Below are positions 16,813-25,824 of a stretch of 45,790 nucleotides of DNA, one piece after another. The notes beneath the pieces are model-generated. The model had not been told where the DNA came from. It was given only the letters and a program-made list of their open reading frames with translations, and did not search any database. Every line of letters begins with the position of its first letter. The stretch's first letter is position 1. Origin of the DNA: Spirochaetia bacterium (GTDB lineage Bacteria > Spirochaetota > Leptospiria > Leptospirales > Leptonemataceae); contig JAIOPQ010000069.1 in the NCBI GenBank assembly GCA_021413825.1, positions 1 through 45,790 on the forward strand. Reading direction: 5' to 3'. Position numbers and translations under genes: made by a program.

Positions 16813-19125
16813 ATGCCGCGTAGTTTTTTTCAAAAGCTAGTTGGACGATTCATGCGCATCATGCGCCTGCATCCCGATGTTGAGCCGCTACTCTCGGGCG
16901 GATATCGCCTGACAAATCCCTCCGCTGCCGCATACCCTTCAGAAAATCTACCGTTTGCATCACGCGTGATTGCATCGGGCATGTGGAACTATTGCTTCTT
17001 TCAATTCTATCGCCATTTTGCAGGACCGTATTGGGTTGAGCGGCAATACAATCCCGACGATGTCTCTTTTATCCCGCGCGCAAGCAGCCTCCTTTCGCTC
17101 AATCTTACACATCGCACCTGGATGGGAATTAGATCGCCTAACGGCACAAGTTTTTCCATGGTGGACCCTGCTGGCTCCCTTTCACCAATTGCGGGTTATT
17201 ATAGCGTAGAACTTGGAATCAAGGACGGAACCAGAGTACTCCTGCCAACACGCGGAGACCTTAAAGTTTCACAAAAACCATTCAAAGATCTGCCTGCGGC
17301 AAGAACTGAATATAATTACAAAGGCATCCAGGTTAAATGGACTGTTGCAGGTTGCGCAGATGAAGGTGACTGGGTATATTCCAGAATCCAGTACGAGACA
17401 AATCGTCCCTGTGAATTGATCATTGGAATCAGGCCATTTAATCCCGAGGGCGGTGCCCTTATTTCTGATCTTGAAATGAAACTGAGGGCGGAAGGCGCAC
17501 TCCTGAGCATTAACGGCCGCGAAGAAATCTTCTTTCCAGTTGCGCCAGATGAGCTCAGATTCTCAAATCTGGAAGCTGGCGACGCATATTTCCAGGACAA
17601 ACCGCTTGGAATCGTGAAGTGCAGACATGGCCTCGCAACCGGTGCTCTCGTGTATCGCATAACGGGTTCGGGTGTAATTCATTTTTATTCCAGAGCCAAT
17701 CGCACGGGTAAAGGCGCCGTTCCATTACAATTTGTTTCAAACGATCATGAGTTAAATCGCTCGCTTGCCGCCTGGGAAAAGATCGTAGACCAGGGAGCGG
17801 AATTCGTTTGCGGCCGAGATGTATGGAATCGTGCTGCACGCATTTTCGCTGGATACTTGAACTCGCTTCAGACAAACACTGAGATCTGGCCTGGTGTTTT
17901 TACCTACAATCAATTCTGGTTTAGAGACGCAGCTTACATGATCTCTGCCCTAACTTCCTGGGGCTATACGACGCAGGCGGCAAAGATACTCAAAACGTAC
18001 GCCACCCGCCAGGAACGGGACGGCTTCTTCAAATCGCATGAAGGAGAATGGGATTCAAACGGTCAGGCAATCTGGACTCTTGCGCACTACATTGAACATA
18101 CGGGCGATCATGAGATGCTTCGCGACCTCTATCCTGCGATTCGAAAAGGCGCACAGTGGATAATGAAGAAACGTCGCACAGGGATTGCCGGGAAAATTCT
18201 TCCTGCTGGCTTTAGCGCAGAACACCTGGGTCCCGCCGATCACTATTACTGGGACAACCTCTGGTCAATCGCGGGGCTAATGGAAGCTTCTCGTTGTGCT
18301 GGCCTCCTGGGAGAGAAGAAAGATGAGCGGGAGTTCCTCGAGGAGTCTGACTCCTACAGACGTGACCTGCTGGCTGTTTCGGCAGACGACAGACAGAAAT
18401 TTGGTGTAATTACGGCCGCACCAAATCGCCCCGTTGATTCCGGAATGATTGGAAGCATCTGCACCATCTACCCGCTTGATTTAAGGGTCTTTCCTGAGAA
18501 TGAAGTTCGTAAAACTGTGCGCGAAATACATAAGCAATTTTTCACCAGGGATCTTTTCTTTCATCCAATCATTCACTCCGGTTACAATCTGTACCTCAGT
18601 TTGCAGATGGCTCAGTGCCACTTGCGTTTGGGCGATGTCAGACGTTCGCGCCGGATTTTCAAGCGCGTCCTAAAAAGTCGCACTCAGCTCTGGACTTATC
18701 CGGAAGCAATCCACCCGATTACAGGTGGAGGAGTAATGGGCGATGGCTTTCACGGCTGGGCTTTTGCGGAAGTCCTGTTGCTGCTTCGCGAGTTCGTAGT
18801 TGGGTCGCAAGATCGTGTGCTCCATATTTTCCGCGGGCTACGCAACAGAGAAATTCTGAGTAATCTTAAATTTGGCCCCTTCCCTCTTCATGGCGGAAAA
18901 ATCACCATTGAAGGTAAGCTAGATGAAACCCACGGTGGAAAACTGAAGATTCATTTTGATAAAGCGTCACATATGCGCGCCATACGCGTGCATGTTCCAG
19001 GCCTGCGCCGCAAGATCAGGGAAATCCGTGTGGAAGGTTGCCAGGATTTTCAGTTTGATCGGAAGAAAGCAATCATTGAACTAACAGGGGCGACTTCAGA
19101 GGTGCAGATTCAAATCGTAATGTAG
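16813..19125 (+). CDS. Six-hairpin glycosidase-like enzyme (amylo-glucosidase/GH15-like fold)
   Basis: A 770-aa protein; AGGA at 16801 is 8 nt before the ATG. N-terminal beta-rich domain (about 40-330), then an (alpha/alpha)6 barrel (about 340-660) with motifs seen in glycogen-debranching-like and trehalase-like glycosidases: FTYNQFWFRDAAYM (Arg-Asp, likely catalytic acid site), SNGQAIWTLAHYIEHTGD, YYWDNLWSIAGL, and MGDGFHGWAFAEVLLLLRE near the C-terminus with an acidic pair region. A small beta domain ends the protein. There is no signal peptide, so it likely acts in the cytoplasm, on alpha-glucan or a related oligosaccharide. The gene stands alone between two operons. The fold is well supported; the precise substrate is not. 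Confidence 0.75.
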   Translation: MPRSFFQKLVGRFMRIMRLHPDVEPLLSGGYRLTNPSAAAYPSENLPFASRVIASGMWNYCFFQFYRHFAGPYWVERQYNPDDVSFIPRASSLLSLNLTHRTWMGIRSPNGTSFSMVDPAGSLSPIAGYYSVELGIKDGTRVLLPTRGDLKVSQKPFKDLPAARTEYNYKGIQVKWTVAGCADEGDWVYSRIQYETNRPCELIIGIRPFNPEGGALISDLEMKLRAEGALLSINGREEIFFPVAPDELRFSNLEAGDAYFQDKPLGIVKCRHGLATGALVYRITGSGVIHFYSRANRTGKGAVPLQFVSNDHELNRSLAAWEKIVDQGAEFVCGRDVWNRAARIFAGYLNSLQTNTEIWPGVFTYNQFWFRDAAYMISALTSWGYTTQAAKILKTYATRQERDGFFKSHEGEWDSNGQAIWTLAHYIEHTGDHEMLRDLYPAIRKGAQWIMKKRRTGIAGKILPAGFSAEHLGPADHYYWDNLWSIAGLMEASRCAGLLGEKKDEREFLEESDSYRRDLLAVSADDRQKFGVITAAPNRPVDSGMIGSICTIYPLDLRVFPENEVRKTVREIHKQFFTRDLFFHPIIHSGYNLYLSLQMAQCHLRLGDVRRSRRIFKRVLKSRTQLWTYPEAIHPITGGGVMGDGFHGWAFAEVLLLLREFVVGSQDRVLHIFRGLRNREILSNLKFGPFPLHGGKITIEGKLDETHGGKLKIHFDKASHMRAIRVHVPGLRRKIREIRVEGCQDFQFDRKKAIIELTGATSEVQIQIVM

Positions 19126-19158
19126 CGCACGATTTCCTTCCTGTGAATGCGGAGATTT

Positions 19159-19210
19159 GGGCCGAACAGACGATTCGCATAAAAAATCTGCGTCTTTTTC
19201 TGTCTGGCCC
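19159..19210 (+). terminator. Nested hairpin before the flavoprotein gene
   Basis: GGGCC (19159) pairs with GGCCC (19206-19210), ACAGA with TCTGT inside it, and an alternative inner hairpin AGAC..GCA/TGC-GTCT is followed by TTTTT (19193-19199). The inner form could end the glycosidase transcript. The two pairings exclude each other over the AGACG/CGTCT part. Confidence 0.35.
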
Positions 19211-19222
19211 GTCTCTGAGATC

Positions 19223-20251
19223 ATGATGGAAAAACCTGATACACTTGAGTCCCTGCCGATAGCAGTTATTGGGGCCGGACCAGTTGGTCTTGCGGCTGCA
19301 GCCCACCTGGCAGAGCGAGGCTTACCCTTCCGATTATTCGAAGCCGGTAACAGCGCAGCCGCGAACGTATTGAGCTGGGGACACGTTCGAATCTTCTCGC
19401 CCTGGCAATACAATATCGATCCTGCAGCACGCCGATTGTTAAGCGACATCGGCTGGCAAGAACCTCTCGTAGATGAATTGCCTACGGGGTCTGAACTATT
19501 TGAGAAGTATCTGCTACCCTTGAGTGAACATCCAAAAATCCAACCTTTCATACACTACAGAGCTCGCGTACTCTCCGTTTCCCGAAAAAATATTGATCGC
19601 ATGACCAACCGAAACAGGGAAGCAGTTCCGTTTGTTGTGCGCGTGCAGAGTGAAACGATTTCTCAAGAGCATGAGTTTCGGGCTGTCATTGATGCGTCAG
19701 GAACGTGGCAAAATCCGAATCCGATTTTGTCGGATGGAACCTGGACGAGTGTAGAGACAACGAGCTCTGACGCCATTACCTACGGCATTGTGAATGTTGC
19801 AGATGTGCCGGACCGCTACAAGAATAAAGAGGTTCTGGTAATCGGAAGCGGACATTCCGCAATTAATTCAATTCTTGATCTGGAATCTTTGAAGCAACAA
19901 TTTCCGGAGACTGAGATTCACTGGGTGATGCGCAAGGATACTCTGAGCGAGGTATACGGAGGCGGAGAGAGTGACGCACTTGAAGCACGTGGGGCGCTGG
20001 GAACTAAAATAAAAAGCCTGATCGATACAGATCGGGTCTCAGTCTACACGCCATTTCGCATTCAGGAAGTGCGGCGAGAGAACGGGAAATTTACCCTTAT
20101 AGGCTCGCAATTCGATCAGTTGCGATCACTTGCGGGAATTGATGAGATCATAGTGAATTCTGGTGCAAGACCGGATTTTTCCTTCTTACGAGAATTGCGT
20201 GTGGAGTTTGATTCAACCGTGGAGAGTGTTCCCGCTCTTGCCAATTTTTGA
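19223..20251 (+). CDS. FAD/NAD(P)-dependent oxidoreductase, 3' end damaged
   Basis: A 342-residue frame from the ATG at 19223 (19226 equally likely; the frame continues upstream from a TTG without ribosome-binding site). Two Rossmann motifs: FAD site VIGAGPVGLAAAAHL near the N-terminus and NAD(P) site VIGSGHSAINSILDL near residue 210. The order resembles flavoproteins found in arsenic clusters. The protein stops at SVPALANF, where full-length relatives continue for a FAD-closing section and a Cys-rich tail. That tail is present immediately downstream but in another frame (see 20247-20345), so the gene has lost roughly 60-70 codons by an internal deletion that shifted the frame. Activity is doubtful, since the second FAD-contact region is missing. 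Confidence 0.8.
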   Translation: MMEKPDTLESLPIAVIGAGPVGLAAAAHLAERGLPFRLFEAGNSAAANVLSWGHVRIFSPWQYNIDPAARRLLSDIGWQEPLVDELPTGSELFEKYLLPLSEHPKIQPFIHYRARVLSVSRKNIDRMTNRNREAVPFVVRVQSETISQEHEFRAVIDASGTWQNPNPILSDGTWTSVETTSSDAITYGIVNVADVPDRYKNKEVLVIGSGHSAINSILDLESLKQQFPETEIHWVMRKDTLSEVYGGGESDALEARGALGTKIKSLIDTDRVSVYTPFRIQEVRRENGKFTLIGSQFDQLRSLAGIDEIIVNSGARPDFSFLRELRVEFDSTVESVPALANF

Positions 20252-20345
20252 ACTCAATCTGCCAGAGACAGGCGTATGCAAAAGTGACGGGGATGCAGCG
20301 TGCTGCGTTCCTACGCAAACCAGGGCGGTAAGCACCTGTTGCTAG
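20247..20345 (+). pseudogene. Out-of-frame Cys-rich tail of the flavoprotein
   Basis: In the frame of position 20247 the DNA encodes FELNLPETGVCKSDGDAACC and, after VPTQTRAVS, a final T-C-C and stop. ELxLPETGVC followed by CC pairs is how I remember the C-terminus of flavoproteins in arsenic clusters. No start codon or ribosome site belongs to it; it reads as the remainder of the gene at 19223 after an internal deletion. It overlaps the start of the next (MFS) gene by 46 bp. Confidence 0.6.
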
Positions 20346-21493
20346 AAATTACAAAATCAAACGCAGCTCTACATTCTGCCGCACTTCTAGCTCTATCAAG
20401 TATTGGGGATGCATTTCTATATGTTGCATTGCCTGCGTACGCCACTGAGTTGAAAGTACCCGTTGTTTGGGTGGGTGTTCTACTCTCCATCAACAGGTTT
20501 GTCAGACTCTTTTCCAACCACGCTTTTGTGAGTCTATTTCAGAGATTTGGATTCCGGCGCATCGGGATCGCAGCTGCAGTCCTTGCAGCACTAACAACAC
20601 TGACCTACGGCCTTGCTTCCGCCTTAGTCGTCTGGATCACTGCGAGAATCGTTTGGGGATTTTGCTTTTCTGCATTGAGAATGTCAACCATTGCATATTC
20701 ATTGAGCGGCGCAAACCCTGGCCTGTCCCTGGGAATTGGAAAGGGCTTTCAGGAATTGGGGGCCATCTTCGCAATATTACTTGGCCCGCTGCTGACGGCC
20801 TCGATAAATCCACAGGCCACGTTCTTGATATTTGCCATGATCTCTGCCACTGGAATCGCCTTTGCATCTTCCTTGCCCGAAATAAAGAATTTCAACGTCC
20901 TGATGAGAGAAACGTGCACAGAGGCTGACGCCATTTCAGCAAAGAGTCTTTTGCCCACGCCAATCAATACCATCACCTTCCTGTCAGCCTTCGTTGTTCA
21001 GGGCATTATCATAGTCTCCATGGTGAAATTACTAGCGCCAGGTTTTCCAGGCAACGGGTCAATTGTAGTAATTGCTGGCTTCTTTCTGGCATACAGGCGG
21101 ATTTGTAGTCTTGTCCTCGCACCAGTCGGCGGCATGTACGCTGATAAGTGGGGAATCAATCAGGTTCATCTGGTTTCTATTCTCATGACGGCTATTGGAC
21201 TCCTACTTCTAGTAAACGGGTATGTGGGCTTGGGTCTGGTAACGACGTTTACTTTTAATAGTTTGTCCGCAGCACTGTCGCCGGGGCACAGTGCAAAGGG
21301 GAATAGGAGCATCTTACAAGCGGTCGCCTCCAACAATTCATGGAGTGATATGGGTGCTGCAACCGGAATTCTCGCTGCTGGTCTGATAACAACAGCCTTA
21401 GATTTTTCGTTGGTTTTCTTTTCTACGGCAGCCGTCCTTGCAGGAATCAGCATACTTCAAATAGGAAAGGTTCAACTTGGAAAAGTCAGGTAA
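20300..21493 (+). CDS. MFS transporter
   Basis: A 397-aa major facilitator protein with about twelve hydrophobic helices. The cytoplasmic loop after helix 2 is SLFQRFGFRRIGI, the family G-x-x-x-D/R-R-x-G-R/K-R signature in weak form. The start is uncertain: GTG 20300 (no clear ribosome site) or the in-frame TTG at 20339. Either overlaps or abuts the flavoprotein tail, so it was probably coupled to it. The next gene (SigZ-like) overlaps its end by 17 bp. By neighbours it may export an arsenic- or metal-related product; substrate cannot be read from the sequence. The intracellular MYADKWGINQ loop (second half) is the counterpart of the same signature. Confidence 0.85.
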   Translation: MLRSYANQGGKHLLLEITKSNAALHSAALLALSSIGDAFLYVALPAYATELKVPVVWVGVLLSINRFVRLFSNHAFVSLFQRFGFRRIGIAAAVLAALTTLTYGLASALVVWITARIVWGFCFSALRMSTIAYSLSGANPGLSLGIGKGFQELGAIFAILLGPLLTASINPQATFLIFAMISATGIAFASSLPEIKNFNVLMRETCTEADAISAKSLLPTPINTITFLSAFVVQGIIIVSMVKLLAPGFPGNGSIVVIAGFFLAYRRICSLVLAPVGGMYADKWGINQVHLVSILMTAIGLLLLVNGYVGLGLVTTFTFNSLSAALSPGHSAKGNRSILQAVASNNSWSDMGAATGILAAGLITTALDFSLVFFSTAAVLAGISILQIGKVQLGKVR

Positions 21494-22058
21494 CAAAGTT
21501 CTGGAAAAAGTGTACGTAGACTTTCACGCATTGCTATTGAAGTACGTTTCAGCGCGTGTAAATAGTCCCGAGGATGCAGCTGACATTGTGCAGGAGGTAT
21601 TTGTAAAGGCCGCCATAAAAATGGATTCATTGGAAGATGACCAGAAGGTCAAAGGTTGGATTCTGACAATTGCAAGAAACACAATCATAGACTATTATCG
21701 AAAGCGTGCAAACCACAACGAGTCAACCATGCCGCAGGATAATTTGGAGGAAATGCGAGCCGAGGAAACAACTTCAACAATCGTTGCACTCGACAAATGT
21801 GTTGAGGGATTCATAGGTGCTCTACCGGAAGACTATCGCAAAATTATTCTGGACAGCGAGATCAAAGGAATTCGGCAGAAAGATCTGGCGGAAAAATATG
21901 GGCTCGCCTACTCATCTGTCCGCTCCCGCGTTCAACGCGGTAGATCCAGGCTCAAGGACATGTTTCTAAAATGCTGCGAAATTGAGTTAGATCAGCACGG
22001 CAATATTCTTGAAGCAACCCCAAGACAAGAGTGTAAGGAGAGCTGCGCTCAGAATTAA
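21477..22058 (+). CDS. sigZ: ECF sigma factor, SigZ-like
   Basis: A 193-aa sigma-70 family protein from TTG 21477 (inside the end of the MFS gene). Region 2: DAADIVQEVFVKAAIKMD and VKGWILTIARNTIIDYYRKR; region 4: LPEDYRKIILDSEIKGIRQKDLAEKYGLAYSSVRSRVQRGRSRLKDMF. The C-terminus is KCC-x-n-ECKESCAQN, four cysteines, like SigZ proteins whose Cys-rich tail may bind a metal(loid). No anti-sigma gene follows. Target promoters are unknown; a conserved element upstream of the Cys-rich peptide gene (22059-22131) would be the first place to look. Whether this is true SigZ or a close group is not settled. Confidence 0.85.
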   Translation: MEKSGNKVLEKVYVDFHALLLKYVSARVNSPEDAADIVQEVFVKAAIKMDSLEDDQKVKGWILTIARNTIIDYYRKRANHNESTMPQDNLEEMRAEETTSTIVALDKCVEGFIGALPEDYRKIILDSEIKGIRQKDLAEKYGLAYSSVRSRVQRGRSRLKDMFLKCCEIELDQHGNILEATPRQECKESCAQN

Positions 22059-22131
22059 GTGCATCATTCTCCGGATCAAACGTCTCTATAATTGACTCAG
22101 CCAGAGACTGAGACTTGAGGAGAATAGAATC

Positions 22132-22326
22132 ATGATACTGCCAATTGAAAAGAATCGTCCACCCGTTAGCCAGGAAAAGACAGCGCAGACAGGTTGCTGT
22201 GGGGGTGCACCGGTAGAAAATTCTGCGGCCTGTTGCAAACTCGACGAGGAAAAGAAAGCCGAAGGTGATGCTGGCTGCGGATGCGGAACAAGCGATCGCC
22301 CCGCCGCGCAATCTTCATGCTGCTAA
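22132..22326 (+). CDS. Small Cys-rich peptide (8 Cys in 64 aa)
   Basis: A 64-aa protein with ATG 22132 and GAGGAGAA about 11 nt upstream. Cysteines sit as pairs: C22-C23, C34-C35, C49-x-C51, C63-C64, in a Gly/Ala/Lys/Glu-rich, probably disordered chain. No signal peptide is seen. The pairs recall metallothionein-like or arsenite-binding peptides and the C-termini of SigZ and the flavoprotein here. Position after a sigma factor and within an arsenic island suggests buffering of As(III) or a soft metal in the cytoplasm. Function is inferred. Confidence 0.75.
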   Translation: MILPIEKNRPPVSQEKTAQTGCCGGAPVENSAACCKLDEEKKAEGDAGCGCGTSDRPAAQSSCC

Positions 22327-22391
22327 ACCAAGACACTGCGACGGGAAAGATACTTGAAAATAGAGAAACGCAGCTTCAAGTTTGAGCTAGC

Positions 22392-24953
22392 ATGAACTGG
22401 CATCTAATGAATGTGAAGGAAAGTCTGGAGCTGCTCGGCTCCAGGGTAACCGGCATCAGCGTGGAAGAAGCCCGGGACCGGCTTGAAACGTACGGAAGGA
22501 ATGAGCTTCAGGAGAAGCCAACAAGACCCGTCTGGGCGCTCTTTCTTGATCAGTTCAAAGACGTGATGATTCTCATCCTGCTGACGGCAGCCCTCATATC
22601 AGGGCTCATCGGCGATCTGAAAGATACCATGGTAATTCTCGTCATTGTAGTCTTGAACGCTGCCATTGGCCTTGCGCAAGAATACAAAGCGGAACGGGCC
22701 CTTGAGGCGCTCAAGAAGATGGCCGCTCCAAATGCAAACGTGCTGCGGGCGAATCAGATGTGCCAGATCGCATCTGCTGAACTTGTGCCTGGCGATGTAG
22801 TACTCCTGGAAGCGGGCTCTGTCGTGCCTGCTGACCTGCGATTGATTGAAACGCACGCTCTTCATGTGGAAGAAGCATCGCTTACCGGTGAATCGCAGCC
22901 TGTTGAAAAGCATACCAGAGAGATCGAAGGTGAGCAGATAACGCTCGGAGATCGATTGAACATGGTGTATAAAGGCACGACTGTAACATACGGCCGCGGA
23001 ACGGGCCTGGCAATTGCAACGGGAATGCATACAGAACTGGGCAGAGTAGCGCAAATGCTGCAGAGCGACGGTGAATCCACGCCCTTGCAAAAACGTCTGG
23101 CTGCTTTTGGGAAGAAACTTTCCCTCGCCGTTGTCGCTATCTGCTTTCTATTGTATGGTGTTGGTCTGATTCGCGGAGAAGATCCTGTGGGGATGCTTCT
23201 AGTCGCAATCTCAATTGCTGTCGCCGCTATTCCAGAGGCTCTACCGGCTGTTGTATCAATTGTGCTAGCGTTAGGCGCTCGCCGCCTCGTAAAAGAGAAT
23301 GCTCTAATCCGGAAATTACCAGCCGTGGAAACGCTTGGCTCGGTTACATTCATTTGTTCTGATAAAACAGGTACGCTAACGCAGAATCGTATGAAGGTAA
23401 TGGGGACCTGGGTTCCTGTGACACAGAATACTGCTGGGATTGAGCTGTCCCTTGGAATGCTCCTCAATCAGGATGTGCGTCAATCAGAGTCTGGACTTGC
23501 GGGCGATCCAACAGAAATCGCCCTGATCGAAGCCGCTCTTGAAGCGCGACCTGCAGGCGCGGCAGAGTTGATCCAGTTTAAGCGCGCATCGGAAATACCG
23601 TTTGATTCCGAACGCAAGCGCATGACTACAGTGCATCAGTTCAACGATCAGTTTCTTGTGATTACAAAAGGCGCTGTTGAAAGTGTGATCGCTGTCTGCA
23701 AGGGTGTGGATTCTGAAGCTGCACTTCAAGAAGCAGAACGTTTCGCACGCGAAGGAATGCGTGTAATTGCGTTTTCTGCAAAGCTCGCTCCTGAGTTACC
23801 AGACGTATCGAACATGGAGACGAATCTTGCGTTTCTTGGCCTCGCTGGAATGATGGACCCGCCACGCGAAGAAGCATCGCGCGCGATCGCGGATTGTTAC
23901 GGTGCAGGCATCGTGCCCGTAATGATTACAGGGGATCATCCACTCACGGCTGCGGCAATTGCTCACAACATTGGTCTACTTCAAAACAATCAGGATCGCA
24001 TTGTGACCGGGCCGGAACTTGAAAAGATGTCTGACGCCGACTTTGAGTCTCAGGTGGAGCGGATCAAAGTCTACGCGCGCGTGGCCCCGGAGCAAAAACT
24101 GCGGATCGTTCGCATGCTGCAGAGCCGCGGCCACTTTGTTGCCATGACCGGGGATGGAGTCAATGATGCGCCCGCGCTTAAGCGTGCAGACATTGGAGTG
24201 GCTATGGGCATCACTGGGACAGATGTATCCAGGGAAGCAGCACACATGGTACTCCTTGATGACAATTTTGCAACCATTGCGAAAGCGGTGCGCGAAGGAC
24301 GCCGCATCTTTGACAACATCAAGAAGTTCATAAAATACACCATGACAAGCAACAGCGGTGAGATCTGGACTATCTTTCTGGCGCCACTGATGGGTCTGCC
24401 GATTCCTCTTCTGCCAATACAGATCCTCTGGGTGAATCTGGTAACTGATGGACTACCAGGCCTCGCTCTGGCTGCAGAAGAAGCAGAACCGAATGTAATG
24501 AAACGCCCGCCGCGCAAACCGACAGAAAGCATATTCGCGGAAGGAATGGTGCTGCACATACTGTGGGTTGGTTTCTTGATGGGTGCAGTATGTTTGGCTC
24601 TGCAGGCCTGGGCCATTCACGTACGTAGCCCGCACTGGCAGACCATGGTATTTTCTGTGCTTTGTCTAAGCCAGATGGGGCATGCAATGGCGATTCGAAG
24701 CGCGTACCGATCATTGTTTTCGCAAGGTATTTTCAGCAACCCCGCTCTTGCAGGTGCAATCGCTCTGACTTTTATCTTGCAGGCCGCAATCGTCTATGTG
24801 CCGGCACTACGCCCTATTTTCGAAACAACACCGCTGCCACCGCGCGAGCTCATTGTCTGCCTGGTTCTTTCTTCCGTTGTTTTCTGGGGTGTGGAGCTTG
24901 AGAAACTCTGGAAGCGAAGAGGCAGAAACTCCCGTGTTGGTCTTGCCTCGTAA
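22392..24953 (+). CDS. P-type cation ATPase, P2A (calcium/other) type
   Basis: An 853-aa P-type ATPase with all core motifs: N-terminal cation_ATPase_N domain, TGES (about 164-167) in the actuator domain, phosphorylation site DKTGTLT (Asp about 324), and TGDGVNDAPAL (about 585-595) in the P domain. The M4 ion-binding stretch IPEALPAVVSIVLALG (PEALP) and GVNDAP hinge resemble SERCA-type P2A pumps. About ten membrane helices. There is no N-terminal heavy-metal domain or CPC motif, so it is not a copper or cadmium pump. ATG 22392 has only a weak ribosome site. It is placed in an arsenic island, between the Cys-rich peptide and an ABC exporter, which is unusual; its specificity there is unknown. 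Confidence 0.93.
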   Translation: MNWHLMNVKESLELLGSRVTGISVEEARDRLETYGRNELQEKPTRPVWALFLDQFKDVMILILLTAALISGLIGDLKDTMVILVIVVLNAAIGLAQEYKAERALEALKKMAAPNANVLRANQMCQIASAELVPGDVVLLEAGSVVPADLRLIETHALHVEEASLTGESQPVEKHTREIEGEQITLGDRLNMVYKGTTVTYGRGTGLAIATGMHTELGRVAQMLQSDGESTPLQKRLAAFGKKLSLAVVAICFLLYGVGLIRGEDPVGMLLVAISIAVAAIPEALPAVVSIVLALGARRLVKENALIRKLPAVETLGSVTFICSDKTGTLTQNRMKVMGTWVPVTQNTAGIELSLGMLLNQDVRQSESGLAGDPTEIALIEAALEARPAGAAELIQFKRASEIPFDSERKRMTTVHQFNDQFLVITKGAVESVIAVCKGVDSEAALQEAERFAREGMRVIAFSAKLAPELPDVSNMETNLAFLGLAGMMDPPREEASRAIADCYGAGIVPVMITGDHPLTAAAIAHNIGLLQNNQDRIVTGPELEKMSDADFESQVERIKVYARVAPEQKLRIVRMLQSRGHFVAMTGDGVNDAPALKRADIGVAMGITGTDVSREAAHMVLLDDNFATIAKAVREGRRIFDNIKKFIKYTMTSNSGEIWTIFLAPLMGLPIPLLPIQILWVNLVTDGLPGLALAAEEAEPNVMKRPPRKPTESIFAEGMVLHILWVGFLMGAVCLALQAWAIHVRSPHWQTMVFSVLCLSQMGHAMAIRSAYRSLFSQGIFSNPALAGAIALTFILQAAIVYVPALRPIFETTPLPPRELIVCLVLSSVVFWGVELEKLWKRRGRNSRVGLAS

Positions 24954-24999
24954 TCGTACGCTCGACAACGGGCGAATCAGGAGAAATTCTGGTTCCACT

Positions 25000-25824
25000 T
25001 TGGCGAAAACCAACTCGCATGGGCAGCAGCCTTCGGCGATCCTTTGCTCCGGACTCACGCGCAAATTTGGCGGCATCGCTGCAGTCGATAGCCTTGATCT
25101 AGACATACCGTACAGACAGGTATTCGGGCTACTCGGTCCAAACGGGGCAGGCAAGAGTACTACAATCAAGATGCTCACGACACTTCTGGACCCGACTGGC
25201 GGAACCGCATTTGTCGCTGGATTCGATCTGGTTCGTCAGCAGGCTGAGGTGCGGCGTAGAATTGGATATGTTCCACAGATGCTGTCCGCAGACGGCGCAT
25301 TGACTGGATACGAAAACCTAATATTCTCCGCACGGCTTTATGGAGTCAGTGGATCAGAAGCTGCGCACCGAATTGACGAAACCCTGGAGCTCATGGGACT
25401 GCAGGATTCTGCGCGTCGACTTGTTAGAACGTACTCCGGTGGTATGATACGCAGGTTAGAGCTTGCACAGACAATGCTCCACCGTCCCGCGATTCTCTTT
25501 CTTGACGAACCGACGATTGGCCTGGACCCGGTAGCCCGTCGCACAGTCTGGGACCGCCTCAAAGATCTGAGGCGAGACTACGGCATGACAATTCTTCTAA
25601 CAACGCACGATATGGATGAAGCCGACGAACTATGTGACGAGCTTGCAATTCTGCACAGCGGTAGAATCGCCGTAAAGGGCGCACCGGCTGAATTAAAACG
25701 AAAAGTGGGTCGGAAATCTACCCTGGAAGATGTTTTTGCTCATTACGTTGGAGGCACGATTCATGAAGGAGGTAATTACCGTGATGTCCGCTCGACGCGA
25801 AGGACCGTCGCACGATTTGGATAA
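25000..25824 (+). CDS. ABC transporter ATPase, DrrA-like
   Basis: A 274-aa ABC ATPase. Walker A GLLGPNGAGKSTTIKML, Q-loop YVPQM, signature YSGGMIRRLELAQ, Walker B ILFLDEPTIGLDP and H-loop TTHDMDEADELCD are all intact. The DrrA/CcmA-type domain begins with SAILCSGLTRKFGG. No ATG fits the frame; TTG 25000 is chosen by protein length (AGGAG is 15 nt upstream, too far for a good site), while GTG 24934 inside the end of the preceding gene is an alternative. It overlaps the permease gene by 44 bp. The pair likely exports an antibiotic or lipophilic compound, as DrrAB-type systems do. Confidence 0.85.
   Translation: MAKTNSHGQQPSAILCSGLTRKFGGIAAVDSLDLDIPYRQVFGLLGPNGAGKSTTIKMLTTLLDPTGGTAFVAGFDLVRQQAEVRRRIGYVPQMLSADGALTGYENLIFSARLYGVSGSEAAHRIDETLELMGLQDSARRLVRTYSGGMIRRLELAQTMLHRPAILFLDEPTIGLDPVARRTVWDRLKDLRRDYGMTILLTTHDMDEADELCDELAILHSGRIAVKGAPAELKRKVGRKSTLEDVFAHYVGGTIHEGGNYRDVRSTRRTVARFG

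Noticed and set aside
22862-23467. A 201-codon minus-strand frame in the P-type ATPase gene
   Set aside because: Shadow of a certain gene; Ser/Thr/Arg-rich without any motif.
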